A program made the position numbers and the translations under genes. Positions 1 through 9,069 of a stretch of DNA of 64,000 nucleotides are shown here, one piece after another (within the stretch, counting starts at the first letter, position 1; every line of letters starts with the position of its first letter). The stretch comes from Candidatus Helarchaeota archaeon (GTDB taxonomy: Archaea > Asgardarchaeota > Lokiarchaeia > Helarchaeales > HEL-GB-A), in assembly GCA_013375455.1 (NCBI GenBank), contig JABXJT010000014.1:1-64000 (forward strand). Reading direction: 5' to 3'. Below the pieces are notes generated by a model. The model was not told the DNA's origin and made no database searches. It worked only from the letters and a program-made list of their open reading frames with translations.

Positions 1-750
1 TCTCTCTACCCAAGCATTTCGGTAGACAACGAGTTAAATATCCACATCTGTTGGATCGATTCTTCTGATATTAATGGTACCGGCCCTGATGCTGATGTCT
101 TCTACAAATTTTTCAATCGCACTGCGTGGATTTGGAAGGGGATTGTGAATGCCACTGATGTTATCTCTGGTGAAAGCTCTGAAGACTCGGTTGCCGCATC
201 GATAATAACCGGTTCAGTTCATGTCGTATGGCAGGACGAGACCCACTTCGGGTTCGGGACGGATTGGGACATCTTCTATAAGAGTTTGATTATCATTGAG
301 GCGGAAGGTCAGGGACCGGGGCCAGACGTTGATGATGGTTCTAAAACATGGATCATCATTATAATAGTCATCGCCGCCGTGGCTGCCGTGGCGTCCCTCC
401 TCGTTCTCAGGACGCGGAGTAAATCTAGAGCCGAAGGCATCATTGCTCCTAAATTCAATAAGGCAGCAATGGGCGAAGTACGATCCGCATTGAATAAGGT
501 CCTGCCCGTTGAAGAGAAGGTCGTGGTCTTACAGAAGAATAATTTCCCAATCGAACTGATATCTGAGCTATATGATGGAACCTTGTCGGACTATTTCAGC
601 CAAATCTTCACAACCGTTCCGATCCAACTCATTGAATTTTTGCAAAAGGTGGATGCACCACTAGAGGAAAAACTTGAAATTTTGGAAGAATTTAATAATC
701 TGTCGGATGAACAAAAAGAGGAATTCTTGAAGGAATTGACTGAGCTTTAA
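1..750 (+). CDS. C-terminal part of a membrane-anchored extracellular repeat protein (5' end outside window)
   Basis: The reading frame is open from base 1, so this is the 3' end of a longer gene. The visible outside part contains sialidase/BNR-like strands (IHICWIDSSDI, VHVVWQDE, DADVFYKF, WDIFYKSL) of a beta-propeller type. A membrane segment follows at about bases 346-408 (TWIIIIIVIAAV), then a basic stop-transfer stretch and a charged, helical cytoplasmic tail of about 110 residues. I infer an exported ligand-binding domain tied to an inner tail. The tail is longer than a simple anchor needs and might contact the cytoplasmic longin-type protein encoded next, but that is speculation. Repeat class and function are not established. 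Confidence 0.7.
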   Translation, partial: SLYPSISVDNELNIHICWIDSSDINGTGPDADVFYKFFNRTAWIWKGIVNATDVISGESSEDSVAASIITGSVHVVWQDETHFGFGTDWDIFYKSLIIIEAEGQGPGPDVDDGSKTWIIIIIVIAAVAAVASLLVLRTRSKSRAEGIIAPKFNKAAMGEVRSALNKVLPVEEKVVVLQKNNFPIELISELYDGTLSDYFSQIFTTVPIQLIEFLQKVDAPLEEKLEILEEFNNLSDEQKEEFLKELTEL

Positions 751-836
751 TCTTAAATATTTTTTATAGTCATAAAATAAGCCTTGATTTGATTTGTATT
801 CGAATGAGTGAAACTATTAATATTATTATTTTTTCT

Positions 837-846
837 TTATATATAA
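837..846 (+). promoter_or_regulatory. Likely TATA box for the longin-type gene
   Basis: TTTATATATA lies about 60 bases before the TTG start at 902, after an AT-rich stretch, and fits an archaeal TATA element. Transcription would begin near 868-872. The upstream BRE is not clear. Confidence 0.45.
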
Positions 847-901
847 GCAAACACTTTTGGTAATCTGAATAGAGTCAAGACGATTTTGGAGAACGACTGG
901 T

Positions 902-3097
902 TTGGACGACCTACGAAATATTTCTCAATTAGCACTGGAAATTCTCAAGCTTGCTGAAGAGATGACCAAAAGCAAATCCCTGAATGTAGATGCTTTGTAT
1001 AGGGAGGCAAAGAAGGGACTTAATTACATGTACTCCGATCAGGAAATAAATCAAACGATTTACGAACTGATTTTGAAAAAGATCATTATTCCAGATAAAA
1101 GGATAGTTAAAACCCAAGTTTTGGCAAACGGTAATAGAGAGGCTATTTATAAATACATCGTAAATCACCCTGGCGCACATCTACGCGAAATCCGGGATAA
1201 ATTGAATCTACAGCCTCACGTTACCAGCATACACCTCAAGGTTTTGGAAAATTTTGAGTATATTTATCGGAAAATGTATCTGAAATATCGTGTTTATTTC
1301 CCCTCTGATTTTATTCGGGAGAATGAAGACGTTCTCCTCGCTCTTAAGAATGAAAAGGCTGAAAAGATCTTCTTAACCATACACCAGCGTATCGAACTGA
1401 GTCTTATAGAATTAAAGACAACGCTAGCTGAAACTATTTCCTCCAAAATGGTTGATTATCATCTAGAACCCTTAATTTCGTGTGGCTTAATAACGAATTA
1501 CACCCAGGATGGGAAACCATTCCTGAAAATCAACGAAGAAACCTTTGAAAAGGCTGAAAGATATCTAAAGCCAATAATTGAGGGAGTAGAAGTAGCACTT
1601 CCAATGGCTGAAAAATTGGGGGTTAAGCGGGCTTACGACTATGTCGGGGGCGATGTACGGTTCAAGGTGGTCGTGGAAAATAAATCCAAAGATCCAATTC
1701 GAGGTATTTCAGTTCTCTTGGATGTTAAAGAACAATTTACTGTGAAAGATCCATCACAGAAAGTGACAGTGTTGGAACCGGAGGAATCGAGGGGCGTGGA
1801 TTTTTACCTCACTCCCTTGGCGTGTGGGAAGTCTAAGATTCACGGGACCGTGTCATTCTTGGATCCTCAAGGGCAGGAAGTCTCCAGTGACATTAATCCT
1901 GTCCTCGTCCAGATAAAATGTCCGTTGGTCACCCCCAGAATTTTCAAATTGCTTGAAGTCCTCAAAATGAAGGATCGGTTTCAACTCAGTCACGCCGAAA
2001 TTCCTTATCAGGGCATCACTCAATTGAATGCATTTCGCATTGCAAGAGATCAAGTGTCCTCATTGGACATGTCGGAGATTGGAGGCGATGGGGGTGATGA
2101 AGGCGAAGATTTCTCGGTGCTCTTCTCAGGAATTGCCAAAGTCACTGACAATCCGCTCCTCGTAGATCTAAATGTTGATCCTAATAAGATTAATATTGAC
2201 GTTTATATGGGGGATTTACGGCAAGCTACCGGCTTCCTCGCGTATATCAAAAATCTCATTAATGTTGCGCTCAGTTATTCTCAACAAATTTCTACTTCTA
2301 TTGAGAAAATCCGCTCCATGATCTTCAATGCATTTGAATTTAGTTCCCGACTCACCGAATTGTTCGAATTTTGCTTTGATTTAGAATCGCTTGATGATGT
2401 CTTGTTACTTTTGAAAGAGCTAAGAATAAAATCGCAGTCCTATTTCGCCGATCTAAAATTAGCAGAGGGGCTCGACAAGTGGTTTGGCAAGTTGGAACCC
2501 CTCCAAGGGCAAGAAGTTTATGCCAGGACTTACCTCAACTTACAATATGACATCCAAAAGTGGCTGGAGGCCGTCATTACTTACGCCGAAACGAACGCGC
2601 AAATCTACTATGAATCAGGCGTCGATCAGTACACCCAAGATGAAATAGGTGCCGGAATTTACAAGTTAAAAGATGATTTGAAGCGAAAAGCAATCGCATA
2701 CTTCAAGAAAATCTTGTTTTCGTTAATGCTCATCCATAGTGAAACGGGATTGACGCTTTATAGTCATAATTTTGCAACCCAAACAACTGATGCTGATTTG
2801 ATCAGCGGCTTCCTCTCCGCCATTCAAGGGTTCGGCATGGAAGTCTCGCACCAAGAAACTAAAATGAAACGACTTTCGTACGAGCATTTTGAAATTGAGC
2901 TCTCCGATGGATCCTTGACTATGGCAGCCCTCATCACCTCGGGACTCCCCAATCAACTGACAAGCGCCGCGCTTCGTGAGTACATTCTGCGGTTTGAGGC
3001 GCGTTTCAGACCCCAACTGGAAACCTTTTCCGGGAATGTCTCCCAATTCGCAACGGCTGAGGAATTAGTTCAAAGTGTCTTTTTGATGAAAAGATAA
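902..3097 (+). CDS. Winged-helix / beta-sandwich / longin-like protein (Asgard type)
   Basis: The 731-residue protein starts at TTG 902, preceded by TTTGGAG. No signal peptide or membrane segment is visible. Residues 1-65, 70-140 and 145-225 each look like winged helix domains; the second has the clearest pattern (NHPGAHLREIRDKLNL). Residues 245-342 read as a beta-sandwich of immunoglobulin or adaptin-appendage type (RFKVVVENKSKDPIRGISV). A helical region of about 200 residues follows. Residues 604-731 have the pattern of a longin/roadblock-like domain (LMLIHSETGLTLYSHNF, DLISGFLSAIQGFG). Longin domains act in GTPase regulation and vesicle traffic in eukaryotes and are common in Asgard genomes. 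Joining DNA-binding-type and trafficking-type modules is unusual. A regulatory or scaffolding role is inferred; no enzyme motif is present. Confidence 0.55.
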   Translation: MDDLRNISQLALEILKLAEEMTKSKSLNVDALYREAKKGLNYMYSDQEINQTIYELILKKIIIPDKRIVKTQVLANGNREAIYKYIVNHPGAHLREIRDKLNLQPHVTSIHLKVLENFEYIYRKMYLKYRVYFPSDFIRENEDVLLALKNEKAEKIFLTIHQRIELSLIELKTTLAETISSKMVDYHLEPLISCGLITNYTQDGKPFLKINEETFEKAERYLKPIIEGVEVALPMAEKLGVKRAYDYVGGDVRFKVVVENKSKDPIRGISVLLDVKEQFTVKDPSQKVTVLEPEESRGVDFYLTPLACGKSKIHGTVSFLDPQGQEVSSDINPVLVQIKCPLVTPRIFKLLEVLKMKDRFQLSHAEIPYQGITQLNAFRIARDQVSSLDMSEIGGDGGDEGEDFSVLFSGIAKVTDNPLLVDLNVDPNKINIDVYMGDLRQATGFLAYIKNLINVALSYSQQISTSIEKIRSMIFNAFEFSSRLTELFEFCFDLESLDDVLLLLKELRIKSQSYFADLKLAEGLDKWFGKLEPLQGQEVYARTYLNLQYDIQKWLEAVITYAETNAQIYYESGVDQYTQDEIGAGIYKLKDDLKRKAIAYFKKILFSLMLIHSETGLTLYSHNFATQTTDADLISGFLSAIQGFGMEVSHQETKMKRLSYEHFEIELSDGSLTMAALITSGLPNQLTSAALREYILRFEARFRPQLETFSGNVSQFATAEELVQSVFLMKR

Positions 3098-3266
3098 TCG
3101 CCCATGCGCGTAAATAATAAACCTGACTTTTATAGAAGTCAAGGACACTACAGCTTCCTAATAATAGGAACTTGGGCGATCCTTTCACCAAAACCATATA
3201 AAGTATAATTTTTTAGATTAAAAACTGGTGCGTGCGCGCCTATAATTTTATGGTGTATAGTAAAGT

Positions 3267-3273
3267 TTATATA
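3267..3273 (+). promoter_or_regulatory. Likely TATA box of the padR-HAAS operon
   Basis: TTTATATA sits about 65 bases before the ATG at 3335. The following bases (3283-3303) contain an imperfect inverted repeat built on ATAGTATCC and ACTAGATAGTA, which overlaps the expected transcription start and could be a PadR autoregulatory site. The operator suggestion is inference. Confidence 0.4.
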
Positions 3274-3334
3274 CCTTGCATGTTATAGTATCCACTAGAT
3301 AGTAAAAATCGAATATCTTGTGTCGTGAAAAAAT

Positions 3335-3850
3335 ATGATTAAACGAGTAAGAGAATTTGGTGAAACGGCGTTTATAACATTGAAACGAGACTTTCTGGAG
3401 AATTTTGAGTCTGAAATTTTACGTGGGATATCTACTTTAACAATTTTATCAATAATCAACGAGTATGGTGATCAAGGGACGTATGGATATGAAATTCTCA
3501 AGAATTTACAGGAAAAAACGAAAATGTTAGTGATTGAGGATGGAACGCTCTATCCGATTTTGAAAAAACTACAACGAGAGGGGTTAGTTGAACCAGAGAA
3601 AAAGGAGATTGGTGGGAGAAAGAGAACTTATTATACCCTGACTAACGAGGGACGGAAAGTTTATTATCACATCCAAGGATTTTTTACCAAACTGGTGGAA
3701 TCGATCGCACCATTAATGGATGTCAGTGTTTCTCTGAAGAGCGACCTCTTTCTGTACTGCCCAAATTGTAGTAATAAGATTGATCTTCGAGATGAGCCAC
3801 GCTTTTGCGAAGTATGTGGCCTAAACATCGAAGATTATAAGGAGGCATAA
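3335..3850 (+). CDS. PadR-family transcriptional regulator with C-terminal zinc ribbon
   Basis: The 171-residue protein has a canonical PadR winged helix at about residues 30-115: YGYEILKNLQEKTK, then DGTLYPILKKLQREGLV and the wing GGRKRTYYTLTNEGRK. The tail carries a zinc ribbon with CPNC and CEVC pairs (about residues 146-166), which ordinary PadR proteins lack. It lies 5 bases upstream of a HAAS-domain membrane protein, and the GGAGG of that gene is inside its stop region, so the two are co-transcribed and probably translationally linked. PadR plus HAAS/DUF1700 pairs are a recurrent bacterial and archaeal regulatory module. PadR proteins usually repress their own operon until an inducer binds. 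Confidence 0.88.
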   Translation: MIKRVREFGETAFITLKRDFLENFESEILRGISTLTILSIINEYGDQGTYGYEILKNLQEKTKMLVIEDGTLYPILKKLQREGLVEPEKKEIGGRKRTYYTLTNEGRKVYYHIQGFFTKLVESIAPLMDVSVSLKSDLFLYCPNCSNKIDLRDEPRFCEVCGLNIEDYKEA

Positions 3851-3855
3851 GAAAA

Positions 3856-4956
3856 ATGAGTAATGAAAGGTATAGAAAGAAACTAATCAAGGAATTTTTG
3901 GATGAAGTTGAGGAAAAACTTCCCTTTTGGTTGAAAGCAAACGAAGATGAACTGAAAGAAGTACTAAAGGAACTCGAAGAACATATAGAGGATAAGGTTG
4001 AGGCTTTAGATGATGCAGGTAAAGACCGTTTAGAAGCAACCCAACTCGCAATTGCTCAAATGGGAAGCCCTTCCACGATTGCTAGAGAATATAAGCGACG
4101 AGGCACGCCAAAATTATACATCACGGAAGAATTATTTCCCATGTATTTAACCGTGCTAAAATATGCAGGGCTTGCCATTGGCTTGATTACTATAATTGTT
4201 ACCACGCTTCGAGCCCTCGTCGTGGGTCTTACGGGTGGTGATTGGTTGGCGATGATTGGTCAAGGGATTTCGGGACTCTTAATTTCAACGCTTGTGGTCG
4301 CAGCTGGAATCACCGCGGTCTTCGTCTGGCTTTCTTACGAAGGATTTTTTCCAGAGGATATAAAAAACGCATTCAAATCAAAAAAACAACGAGAAGCGGA
4401 AAAGCTACAACCACCAAAAGTGAAAATCGAAAAGCCGTCAATGGCAGAACCGAAGCAAAAGCTCCCTCGTGGGGTCGATAAGCCTCAGAGTTTGATCGCT
4501 GGGGGGATTGTGACAATGGTTTTCGGTATAATCGCGATATGGCAACCGTTCGGTCCCATTAATGCAGTGCTTGCCCCTGCGTTTTCGGATTTTATGGTGT
4601 TGCTGACGGCGATTGGAGCCTTTTGGGTCGTGCTTGGGATGCTGGGAATCGTCCATGGAGCATTTTCTGGTTGGTCATATAGAGGAAATCAAGTAATGCT
4701 GCCAATAAGAGCGGCCGCTGCCCTGTTTGGCCTAGGAATCTTAGCCATACTTCTGGTGAACCCCCAGATGTTTCCAATCGTTTGGTGGAGTGAATCAACG
4801 GGTTTTCAGGCTTCTCAAATAGGCGTTCAGTTCTATTGGATTTACTACTTGGTATTAGCATTAATAACCTTAGGACTCGTCGTGGCATCTATCTATAAAA
4901 TTGTCTGCGCCTCGCTACTTAAGGAAGAGGACTTCTTCTTTGAAGGCGAAGCCTAA
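3856..4956 (+). CDS. HAAS (DUF1700-like) domain membrane protein, PadR partner
   Basis: The 366-residue protein starts at ATG 3856 with GGAGG 10 bases upstream. Residues 1-80 form the helical HAAS-type domain (FLDEVEEKLPFWLK, LEEHIEDKVEALDDAG, AQMGSPSTIAREYKRRG). Hydrophobic segments near residues 98-120 and 130-155 come next, then a charged linker rich in K, P and E (about 170-205), then about four more membrane segments to the C-terminus. HAAS proteins are thought to transmit membrane or envelope signals to the PadR regulator encoded beside them; the mechanism is unknown. No transport or enzyme motif is visible. Confidence 0.72.
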   Translation: MSNERYRKKLIKEFLDEVEEKLPFWLKANEDELKEVLKELEEHIEDKVEALDDAGKDRLEATQLAIAQMGSPSTIAREYKRRGTPKLYITEELFPMYLTVLKYAGLAIGLITIIVTTLRALVVGLTGGDWLAMIGQGISGLLISTLVVAAGITAVFVWLSYEGFFPEDIKNAFKSKKQREAEKLQPPKVKIEKPSMAEPKQKLPRGVDKPQSLIAGGIVTMVFGIIAIWQPFGPINAVLAPAFSDFMVLLTAIGAFWVVLGMLGIVHGAFSGWSYRGNQVMLPIRAAAALFGLGILAILLVNPQMFPIVWWSESTGFQASQIGVQFYWIYYLVLALITLGLVVASIYKIVCASLLKEEDFFFEGEA

Positions 4957-4976
4957 TAACTATTCCTTTTTTTTGA

Positions 4977-5540
4977 CTAGTTAATGAAGAATTCGTAGAG
5001 AGTATCTTCCTCAATTTTGGTTAAGAAATCTGCAGTAGTCTCATTTATATTTATTTTTTCTGTTTTTTTGATGGAGAACTGCTCGGTGTCCAACCTACCT
5101 CTATACCAATGTTTAATGAGACCTACATGTGAAAGATTCCCCGCTTGAAGAAGTTCTCGTAAAAAATTAATCCATCGAGCCGTTTCTTGTTCTATTTCTA
5201 CGGGGGAATACTTTCGCCCGTGGGATTTTTTTCGTTTTTTTAGTTTCTCCTCAGCCCATTGTACGATTTGATCTTCGCTCCATCCTTTCTTTTGCAAATT
5301 TCGTGCTTTCTTGGATTTTAGGAGTGCTTGAAGTTTGCGAGAAGTGGATAATGCCCCTAGAACTGTGCCACAATCGCAATGGCCTTTGGTCGCAACGAAA
5401 TTGAGCTCTCCGGGTCGCAGCTGAGAGGAAACATTTGGATTATTTAGGGGATCGAATGCCATTCCATACTGGTTAATTATGGGGCGGAGCGTTTCAATGT
5501 TAATGCTTTTAGGTAAGGTTGCCGTTAGATGAAAACACAT
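4977..5540 (-). CDS. Conserved hypothetical protein with CDCGT motif
   Basis: This 187-residue soluble protein converges on the HAAS gene. It begins MCFHLTATLPK and carries KGHCDCGTVLGAL near residue 52-64, a compact cysteine/histidine motif that could bind a metal. A long basic helical region (about 70-125, rich in K and R) follows, then a domain containing NLSHVGLIKHWYRG. I do not recognise the family with certainty; similar small proteins with CDCGT exist in bacteria without known function. Codon use resembles the neighbours. Confidence 0.6.
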   Translation of the reverse strand: MCFHLTATLPKSINIETLRPIINQYGMAFDPLNNPNVSSQLRPGELNFVATKGHCDCGTVLGALSTSRKLQALLKSKKARNLQKKGWSEDQIVQWAEEKLKKRKKSHGRKYSPVEIEQETARWINFLRELLQAGNLSHVGLIKHWYRGRLDTEQFSIKKTEKININETTADFLTKIEEDTLYEFFIN

Positions 5541-5691
5541 TTACAATTCACCAATTCTAAAATTGAGTTAAAAATCAGCTTCAAATATTTAAATACTAGC
5601 TAATTATAAAAATTAATTCTGTTATATTCATACAGTAATTTACTTTTTAGTAAATGTTTTTTCAAGGATGATGAAAGAGGAGTCGAACTTT

Positions 5692-7113
5692 ATGAAAAGT
5701 CGAAGTAAGGCAGCTCTGTGCGTGCTGCTCATGGTAATCGTGTTGTTAGGATGCGTGTTAAATCCTGAATATCAATCAAGATCATCGATAATGGAAGATC
5801 CCGGGCAATTCCAATCTAAAGCAACTATTGTACCCGTGGTTAATGAGATGCAAGCGAACACCTACACGACAAGTGCTCAAGATGAACCTTCTGTCAGCGC
5901 CCTCACCGCCGACACGTTCGTGGTGGCGTGGAATAGTGTTGGGCAAGATGGCGATGGGTGGGGCGTGTATGCAGCGGTGTTCAGCGCCACGACGGGTGAG
6001 AACCTGACGCCGAAATTCCAGGCGAACACCTACACGACAGGCGGGCAATACCGGGCTTTCGTTAGCGCCCTTACCGCGGACACGTTCGTGGTGGCATGGA
6101 GAAGCGATGCACAGGATGGATCAGGTTCTGGCGTGTATGCGACGGTGTTCAGCGCCACGACAGGCGGGAACCTGACGGCGGAGTTCCGGGTGAATAACCA
6201 TACACCAGGCTCTCAAGATTATCCTTCCATCACCCCCCTCACCGCCGACACGTTCGCGGTGGCGTGGCACAGTGATGGGCAAGATGGCGATGGGTATGGG
6301 GTGTTTGCGACGGTGTTCAACGCCACGACGGGCGAGAACCTGACGGCGGAATTCCAGGTGAACACATACACGACAAATTTCCAAACCAGACCTTCCATCA
6401 GCGCTCTCACTGCTGACACGTTCGCGGTGGCGTGGACAAGCTATGGACAAGATGGCGATGGGTGGGGTGTGTATGCGGCAGTGTTCAATGCCACGACCGG
6501 CGAGAACCTGACGGCGGAATTCCGGGTGAACACCTACACGGCAAGCGAACAACAGTATCCTTCCGTTAGCTCCCTCACCGCTGACTCGTTCGTAGTGGCG
6601 TGGGAAAGTATGGGGCAAGATGGAGATGGGGACGGCGTGTATGCGGCGGTGTTTAGCGCCACGACGGGCGGAATCCTGACGCCGGAATTCCTGGTGAACA
6701 CTTACACGATAGATGATCAAAACGAGCCCTCCGTCAGCGCCCTCACCGCCGACACATTCGCGGTGGCGTGGCACAGTGATGGGCAAGATGGAGATAGTTT
6801 GGGCGTGTATGCGGCGGTGTTCAGCGCCACGTCGGGCAAGATCCTGACACCAGAATTCCAAGTGAACACCTACACGGCAAATTGGCAATATATGGTTTCC
6901 ATCAGCGCTCTCACCGCTGACACGTTCGCGGTGGCGTGGACAAGCTATGGGCAAGATGGCGATGGAAATGGAATTTTCTTTAGGGTACTCGGTTCGTTAC
7001 TCGAAAACCCTGGATTGCTCCTCTTGTTAATATTACTATTCCCACTGATTGGTCTCGGCATAGTTGTCTTCATCTATTACAAAAGGAGAGAAGAATACCT
7101 TAGACAAAAATAA
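5692..7113 (+). CDS. Secreted lipoprotein-like protein with seven 56-residue repeats and C-terminal membrane anchor
   Basis: The start is placed at ATG 5692 because GAGGAG at 5677-5682 lies 9 bases upstream; an in-frame ATG at 5668 has no such site. The N-terminus is a signal peptide ending in a lipobox-like VIVLLGC. Seven repeats follow, each beginning NTYT and containing LTADTFVVAW, GQDGDG and GVYAAVF; six are complete and the last is cut at 43 residues. Seven units suggest a closed seven-bladed beta-propeller. Similar repeats (VNTYTT, GQDGSG) are widespread in large bacterial secreted proteins, so lateral origin is plausible. A C-terminal membrane segment (LLLLLILLFPLIGLGIVVF) and a basic tail anchor it. 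Ligand unknown. Confidence 0.8.
   Translation: MKSRSKAALCVLLMVIVLLGCVLNPEYQSRSSIMEDPGQFQSKATIVPVVNEMQANTYTTSAQDEPSVSALTADTFVVAWNSVGQDGDGWGVYAAVFSATTGENLTPKFQANTYTTGGQYRAFVSALTADTFVVAWRSDAQDGSGSGVYATVFSATTGGNLTAEFRVNNHTPGSQDYPSITPLTADTFAVAWHSDGQDGDGYGVFATVFNATTGENLTAEFQVNTYTTNFQTRPSISALTADTFAVAWTSYGQDGDGWGVYAAVFNATTGENLTAEFRVNTYTASEQQYPSVSSLTADSFVVAWESMGQDGDGDGVYAAVFSATTGGILTPEFLVNTYTIDDQNEPSVSALTADTFAVAWHSDGQDGDSLGVYAAVFSATSGKILTPEFQVNTYTANWQYMVSISALTADTFAVAWTSYGQDGDGNGIFFRVLGSLLENPGLLLLLILLFPLIGLGIVVFIYYKRREEYLRQK
5857..6993 (+). repeat. Tandem 168-bp coding repeats (6 full plus 1 partial)
   Basis: Units start at 5857, 6025, 6193, 6361, 6529, 6697 and 6865 at a constant 168-base period. DNA identity is high in blocks such as GACACGTTCGCGGTGGCGTG and the segment encoding GQDGDG, which points to recent duplication or gene conversion. 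The repeats are richer in G+C than the neighbouring genes, and the same bias produces a long open frame on the opposite strand that I do not regard as a gene. Confidence 0.93.
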
Positions 7114-7201
7114 AAAATCCTTTTTTTAACGAAAATTGAAAAGAGGGATTTAATCCCCTTAATAAACTGACATGGTAGCTCCAGCGCCGATAGCATAAAT
7201 C

Positions 7202-7324
7202 TTGAAACTTCAAAAAATTGTAGTGCGGCAGGTTGAATCCTTAAATTCTATCGAACTGAACCCTTGCGATGAAATCATCCTGGAGGGATTCCGAGAGGTT
7301 CACGAAGAATCCAAGAATGAATAG
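7202..7324 (+). CDS. Possible short ORF or gene remnant
   Basis: A 40-codon frame begins at TTG 7202 and ends at TAG 7322-7324. Its acidic end reads EGFREVHEESKNE. There is no clear ribosome binding site and no recognised family. It lies between the T-rich end of the repeat-protein gene and the convergent glycosidase gene, and may be the tail of a lost gene. Confidence 0.2.
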   Translation: MKLQKIVVRQVESLNSIELNPCDEIILEGFREVHEESKNE

Positions 7325-7340
7325 ATTGCGATTTTTATTA

Positions 7341-9029
7341 TTACCTCTTTTCTAAGATCAAAATCCAATCCTGACACAAAGGTACCTCAGGTGCCTGCCA
7401 TTGCCGCTTCTTATTGCCCGTAATGGTGCCGAGATCATATTCATCGCCATTAATGGGATTGAAATAGAAGGCGTGATAGGTGATATCCGGCTCCAATTTT
7501 TTCAATTTTGGTCCTGACCACTGATAAATACGGGGTGGGATGTAGATGATCCGCAGTTTCCCTGGAATACCCGCAGCATGTGGTAACCATGGATTGGAAC
7601 CTTTCCAATGGGGCGAAACCCATTCCCGGTGTGGCTCCATCAACCACCATTGGAACCGTTCCAGTAGCGATTTACCTAGCCCGACCTGTTTTGAGCCCGG
7701 TAGGTGCATTGCCTCTTCCCAGGGAGTATTCTCATAGGTATGCGGTGGCACGTGTGGAGAAGCCCCAAAGGGTTCATCCCGAGCATTGCATTGCCAGATA
7801 CCACCTGCACCATAGGTATAGCCAGCCACGCCGTTTAAAACGGAAATCCAGAAAATTAAGCGCTGCATATCTTGCCAATGTTGCTGCATGTGCCCTTCAT
7901 AAACCACTTCCGCGTTTACTACCGGCATTACTGGCTTTTTCTTGGAATAGGCGTGTCTCGTCGCATTTGCGGTGTACTTCGTCACTAAATTTCGCTCAAA
8001 ATGCCCTGTCTGGAGCATTTCAAAATCAAGTAAGGACGGATCTTTGATTTGAGTGCGTCCGCTTTTATAACCTCCTAAAAAAATCCGATACCAATAAGGA
8101 ATTGGGAACGGATGAATCGAGACAAGACGCTGATTGTAATTAATCTCGCGAACATAGCGCGCCATTTGGGTCCAGCCTTTTTTTTGCTTGAAATAATCTT
8201 TGATTGCAGCCAAATTGACCTTCATATTTGGAAATTTTTCATAATAGGGCATTGTCGCTTCTCCCGCAAGACACCACACGACAGGATATGCGCCCCAACG
8301 AGCTATCAAATACCGCCAGTGGGCTTTCATTTTCTCCAAACCCATCATGAGCAAATAAAATCCCCAAGATCCCAAAATACAGGGCAATAATCCGGACTCT
8401 ACGAGATGTTGAATCCGATAGTCTGCCCATTTGAAAAATTCAGGGTTGATTTGAGTATAACCCTTTTCCCAGACATACCCCCCCTCGTTTTCAGCCCGTG
8501 CGTCAAATTCCCCCGCGTCGCATGGTAACCCGGCTACGATTTGTACAACATTAAAACCCTTGGATATTCTATTCTCACAGAGCACCTTAAAACCATCAGG
8601 CCACGATATTCGTTTACACAACCCATACCACCAGGTATCGCCCTCCCAGAAAAACGGGGTTCCATCTGCAAACTCAAAGGTTCGTTGAGACTTCGCGACC
8701 CGTAGCGGACCATGCTTAAGTAGTTCATTATTACCTTTATAAGGTGTTGCGTCAAGGGTGCCCTTCTGTTCATGGAGGTTAGGATTGCTTTTATCGCTGC
8801 ATACCGTTTCAAACGTATATTTACCAGCTTTTGGAGGCGCAAATCGGACACCCCACTCATTCCCGCCCGTCCAGAATGCAGGAACCTTCCATGACCCCCC
8901 CCTACCATCAGTTATGATAACATCGAGATCTACCTCATTAAAAGGGTCCGCATATTGTTTTTCGGAAACATATTCACATTCGCTGACCTGATATTGAACT
9001 GCATCTATCTCTTTTAGCATTTTATTCAC
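7341..9029 (-). CDS. DUF4038/DUF5060-type glycoside hydrolase (apiosidase-like, GH140-related)
   Basis: The 562-residue protein has an N-terminal beta-sandwich resembling DUF5060 (FNEVDLDVIITDG, VPAFWTGGNEWGVRF, KAGKYTFETVC) and then a TIM-barrel region with the DUF4038 signature: FADGTPFFWEGDTWWYGL, GFNVVQIVAG, a long loop, HPFPIPYWYR and a late acidic motif (MPVVNAEVVYEGH). The C-terminal part resembles the small beta domain usual in these enzymes (GKLRIIYIPPR, YHAFYFNPINGDEYDLG). Relatives cleave apiosyl or related linkages in plant polysaccharides; here the substrate is unknown. No signal peptide is visible, so it may be cytoplasmic. It ends the reverse-strand group that begins with the CoA-transferase at 11.3 kb. 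Confidence 0.75.
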   Translation of the reverse strand: MNKMLKEIDAVQYQVSECEYVSEKQYADPFNEVDLDVIITDGRGGSWKVPAFWTGGNEWGVRFAPPKAGKYTFETVCSDKSNPNLHEQKGTLDATPYKGNNELLKHGPLRVAKSQRTFEFADGTPFFWEGDTWWYGLCKRISWPDGFKVLCENRISKGFNVVQIVAGLPCDAGEFDARAENEGGYVWEKGYTQINPEFFKWADYRIQHLVESGLLPCILGSWGFYLLMMGLEKMKAHWRYLIARWGAYPVVWCLAGEATMPYYEKFPNMKVNLAAIKDYFKQKKGWTQMARYVREINYNQRLVSIHPFPIPYWYRIFLGGYKSGRTQIKDPSLLDFEMLQTGHFERNLVTKYTANATRHAYSKKKPVMPVVNAEVVYEGHMQQHWQDMQRLIFWISVLNGVAGYTYGAGGIWQCNARDEPFGASPHVPPHTYENTPWEEAMHLPGSKQVGLGKSLLERFQWWLMEPHREWVSPHWKGSNPWLPHAAGIPGKLRIIYIPPRIYQWSGPKLKKLEPDITYHAFYFNPINGDEYDLGTITGNKKRQWQAPEVPLCQDWILILEKR

Positions 9030-9069
9030 CTATAAATAAATTCTCACATGAATCAACTGCACGGCGTGA

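Noticed and set aside
6121..6954. 277-codon open frame on the reverse strand inside the repeat gene
   Set aside because: It is the mirror of the GC-biased tandem repeats; it has no start site, family or independent support, and the forward frame has a signal peptide, repeats and an anchor.
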